IMG/VR virus record: IMGVR_UViG_3300032029_000002
Location: 1 to 47,857 of that record
Strand: one strand, 5' to 3'
DNA: 47,857 nucleotides
From: a virus
This document shows, one piece after another, positions 46,087 to 47,857 of the stretch; position 1 is the stretch's first letter; every line of letters begins with the position of its first letter. Below the pieces are notes generated by a model. That model was given only the letters and a program-made list of their open reading frames with translations, did not search any database and was not told the origin of the DNA. The translations under genes were made by a program, and so were the position numbers.

Positions 46087-46357
46087 GATAGCGTTGCTGT
46101 CGTTTTATTGGTAGGTTCTTGTAGAGGTGATTCTTGTCTACTATTGGGTTCACTTTTCTTATGATGGATTTGGTGCTATGAGTAATTATCTGTTGGTGGG
46201 GGTAGAGTCTGTTCAACTTATCCAGTGTTTCAGGTGACTCCTGTTCTACCTCTATAAAGGTTTTTCCGCCTCGCCTTCTAACCGCTGCTACTTTGATGCC
46301 CAACTTGTCTTCTAGGTCTTTCGCTGTTGGGCGGTGTTTTATTTCATATACTTTCAT
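45890..46357 (-). CDS. Last late gene, basic helical protein, unknown
   Basis: 155 residues: alpha/beta start (MKVYEIKHRPTAKDLEDKLG), then long basic helices (SLMQNQIALRRSRLSERGKA). Follows the hub directly (shared base at 46357). Position suggests a tail-tip, assembly or late regulatory role. Overlaps the convergent early gene by 197 bases. Confidence 0.55.
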   Translation of the reverse strand: MKVYEIKHRPTAKDLEDKLGIKVAAVRRRGGKTFIEVEQESPETLDKLNRLYPHQQIITHSTKSIIRKVNPIVDKNHLYKNLPIKRQQRYLRNEKQSLDQVETYLAAKGSAMGEQKRSLMQNQIALRRSRLSERGKAVADRLLALRLEDPARRPE

Positions 46358-47857
46358 TATGAGAAGTCACTCCAATCCAGTGTTGACACCCAGTACCATA
46401 TTATAAGTACTTTGTTAACGTTCTCTTTGCTCTCTAGGCTTATCCAGCATGGGTTGATGTTATCTATATTTGGTAAACCCTCAGTTATGTATTGTTGGTG
46501 TCCATCCACTATAAACCTGACTCCTGTGGATGGGTCATACCATGCCTCAAGCGTGTACCCTATGTTGTTAATATAACTAGCGTATATTGACGTAGTAAAT
46601 GTTCCATTATGTGTTACGAATCGGGTGATTTGTCCGGTTGATGCTGGAATCCAGTACCCGAATGCCTCCCCCGTATCCCCGTCACTTATCATCATGTAGA
46701 TGTCCATGAGGTCGTTATTATTGAAGTCGCTCATCATGACGCGTGTCTTGAATCCGATTGGGTGTTCAACAAGAGATGGGTTGAAGGTGAATGAGGTGGT
46801 TGGTGCGGTGATTAACGCTAGTGCTGCGCCCCCTACTCCTGTATGCATATGTATGTACCCTATACCATCTGTAACCGCTGCTGCTGCTGTGGTGAGCACG
46901 TCCACACCATCCAATGCTTCTCCCTCGAATTTGATGTGCTGTGTCCGCATATAGGATTCGTGGCGGCGTTCATGGATCGCGTTACCATATTCTTCTCCAT
47001 CTTCTATGGCGTCAAGGTTATAGACCCCGACAAGCTCCCAGTCTCCATTATAGAACCTGTATAATCCAGGGTAGTTCTGATCCACTTTATCTGTGAGGTA
47101 GAACAAGTCTCCGTTTTTCGCTGTGTCGGGGAAATCTGCTCCCCGGGGGATGTCTTCTCCGGCGACCCATGAAATCCCTTTTCCGCCTGTTGACGGGATG
47201 TTGCTTTTAGAGGCTTCATCCTCCTTGTTCTTCAGGTAGGTTAGGTATCCCATGCTTGGGCTGTTGAAGAACTGTTTGCGTCCATAGTCGATGTACTGTG
47301 TTGAGCCGCTTATCTGGTCTTGGACGAGCTCTAGTTCTGTGGTGAACTCTTCGGCTCTGAAGCTGCTCTCCCGCTTCGTGGCTAGGTGGTGGTGAAGCTT
47401 CAGTATCCTGTACTTTGTGTCGCCGTTTACCCCATATGGGGGTGCATTTACGTCAAGGCTCTGCCCCGTATAGAGTATGTCTGTATTTCCCTGTATCGTC
47501 AAGTTAAGTGTTCTTACTGGGTCTGCCTTTAATATCCGTAATGCGGTGCTGTAGTTATTTAGTTCTACTTGGTTAAGGATGTCCCCACGATACTCTGAAT
47601 ACATTCTAACGCCATAACTAGTTTGGCTTGCCGCGTGTTGGCTGATAGCCTTCACCTCTATATCTGGAATAGTTAAATCATCGAGATATAATACATAGTT
47701 TGCGTCTGCCGTCGTGTCAACGCCGTCGTCTGTCGTCATATCCCCTGCGGATATGCCTATTTTCTGAACTGCATCCCAGTTGAAGGCACTGTCGCCTGAA
47801 TCATAGTACCATTGCCCGCTTCTCCGGCTCGCCCCGTTGAGGGTGATGTCTTGATCG
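46357..47857 (-). CDS. Tail hub / receptor-binding protein, C-terminal part (gene begins at 1224)
   Basis: Codons in frame with 1224-1 through the overlap; stop at 46357. This part finishes the first beta-sandwich (YVLYLDDLTIPDIEV), returns to hub-like sequence (NTDILYTGQSLDV), then has a linker ending in DWELVGVYN. The last about 200 residues look like a concanavalin-type lectin domain (GEAFGYWIPASTG, TLEAWYDPSTGVRF). A hub carrying two carbohydrate-binding-like modules is a good candidate for host-surface recognition. The true length is 864 residues once the ends are joined. The next minus-strand gene starts exactly at its stop. Confidence 0.75.
   Translation of the reverse strand, partial: DQDITLNGASRRSGQWYYDSGDSAFNWDAVQKIGISAGDMTTDDGVDTTADANYVLYLDDLTIPDIEVKAISQHAASQTSYGVRMYSEYRGDILNQVELNNYSTALRILKADPVRTLNLTIQGNTDILYTGQSLDVNAPPYGVNGDTKYRILKLHHHLATKRESSFRAEEFTTELELVQDQISGSTQYIDYGRKQFFNSPSMGYLTYLKNKEDEASKSNIPSTGGKGISWVAGEDIPRGADFPDTAKNGDLFYLTDKVDQNYPGLYRFYNGDWELVGVYNLDAIEDGEEYGNAIHERRHESYMRTQHIKFEGEALDGVDVLTTAAAAVTDGIGYIHMHTGVGGAALALITAPTTSFTFNPSLVEHPIGFKTRVMMSDFNNNDLMDIYMMISDGDTGEAFGYWIPASTGQITRFVTHNGTFTTSIYASYINNIGYTLEAWYDPSTGVRFIVDGHQQYITEGLPNIDNINPCWISLESKENVNKVLIIWYWVSTLDWSDFS
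47728..47857. repeat. Terminal direct repeat, right copy (circular overlap)
   Basis: Second copy of bases 1-130 with one silent difference (47854 A versus 127 G). Joining 47727 to 1 restores one uninterrupted hub gene. Confidence 0.9.

Noticed and set aside
1-47857. CRISPR array, insertion sequence or diversity-generating retroelement
   Set aside because: No regularly spaced repeats, transposase or reverse transcriptase were seen.

Overview
The window is a complete or nearly complete genome of a tailed virus (Caudoviricetes type) that infects an archaeon. Bases 1-130 recur at 47728-47857 with one mismatch, and the tail-hub gene reads in frame across the join, so the molecule closes into a circle of about 47,727 bp (or is circularly permuted). 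The archaeal host is inferred from an archaeal-type MCM helicase, a RadA recombinase, and many promoters with an archaeal BRE/TATA box about 26 bases upstream of the ATG (leaderless mRNAs). Genes inside operons instead use Shine-Dalgarno motifs of the GGAGGTGA/GGTGA type. The host lineage cannot be fixed from sequence alone; a methanogen or a Thermoproteota/Bathyarchaeia-like host is possible.

Layout: genes fall into two opposed blocks that diverge from a regulatory switch at about 21.41-21.57 kb. The minus-strand late block runs leftward from 21.4 kb to 1 and on through the contig end to 45.9 kb. In transcription order it carries small lysis-type membrane proteins and a putative cysteine peptidase, small and large terminase, portal, a three-gene amino-sugar cassette, prohead protease-scaffold, three tandem decoration proteins, two tandem HK97-type capsid proteins, and a modification cassette (zinc protein, glycosyltransferase, radical SAM/SPASM enzyme, two Cys-rich proteins). 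Head-tail connectors, a fibre, tail terminator, major tail protein, tail assembly chaperones with a probable programmed frameshift, a very short tape-measure candidate and the hub/receptor-binding protein follow.

The plus-strand early block (21.6-46.1 kb) starts with an HTH regulator, interrupted only by a two-gene minus-strand patch at 22.5-22.9 kb. It holds a ParB-like protein, an RHH protein, MCM, two HNH nucleases, a divergent tyrosine recombinase, a winged-helix regulator, a calcineurin-like phosphoesterase, RadA, two methyltransferases and about 40 tiny genes, many encoding Cys-rich (zinc-binding) miniproteins. Many small genes overlap by ATGA or TAATG, and several gene junctions share near-identical linker sequences, pointing to recombination-driven shuffling.

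Three regions do not code for recognisable protein: two compact structured-RNA candidates of about 120 nt, each with its own promoter and starting at the predicted +1 (24440-24560 and 28042-28161), and a 730-base AT-rich, palindrome-rich tract (44782-45510) that is the best origin candidate. A sharp reversal of strand composition at about 22.33-22.40 kb lies almost half a genome away from that tract.

Working model: the HTH protein acts at paired operators between the two divergent promoters; early proteins replicate DNA (MCM, RadA, phosphoesterase, ParB-like) and modify it (methyltransferases); late proteins build a capsid with decoration proteins and probably glycosylate or otherwise modify virion proteins or host glycans using virus-encoded sugar enzymes. 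Functions are assigned by reading motifs by eye; no database search was possible.
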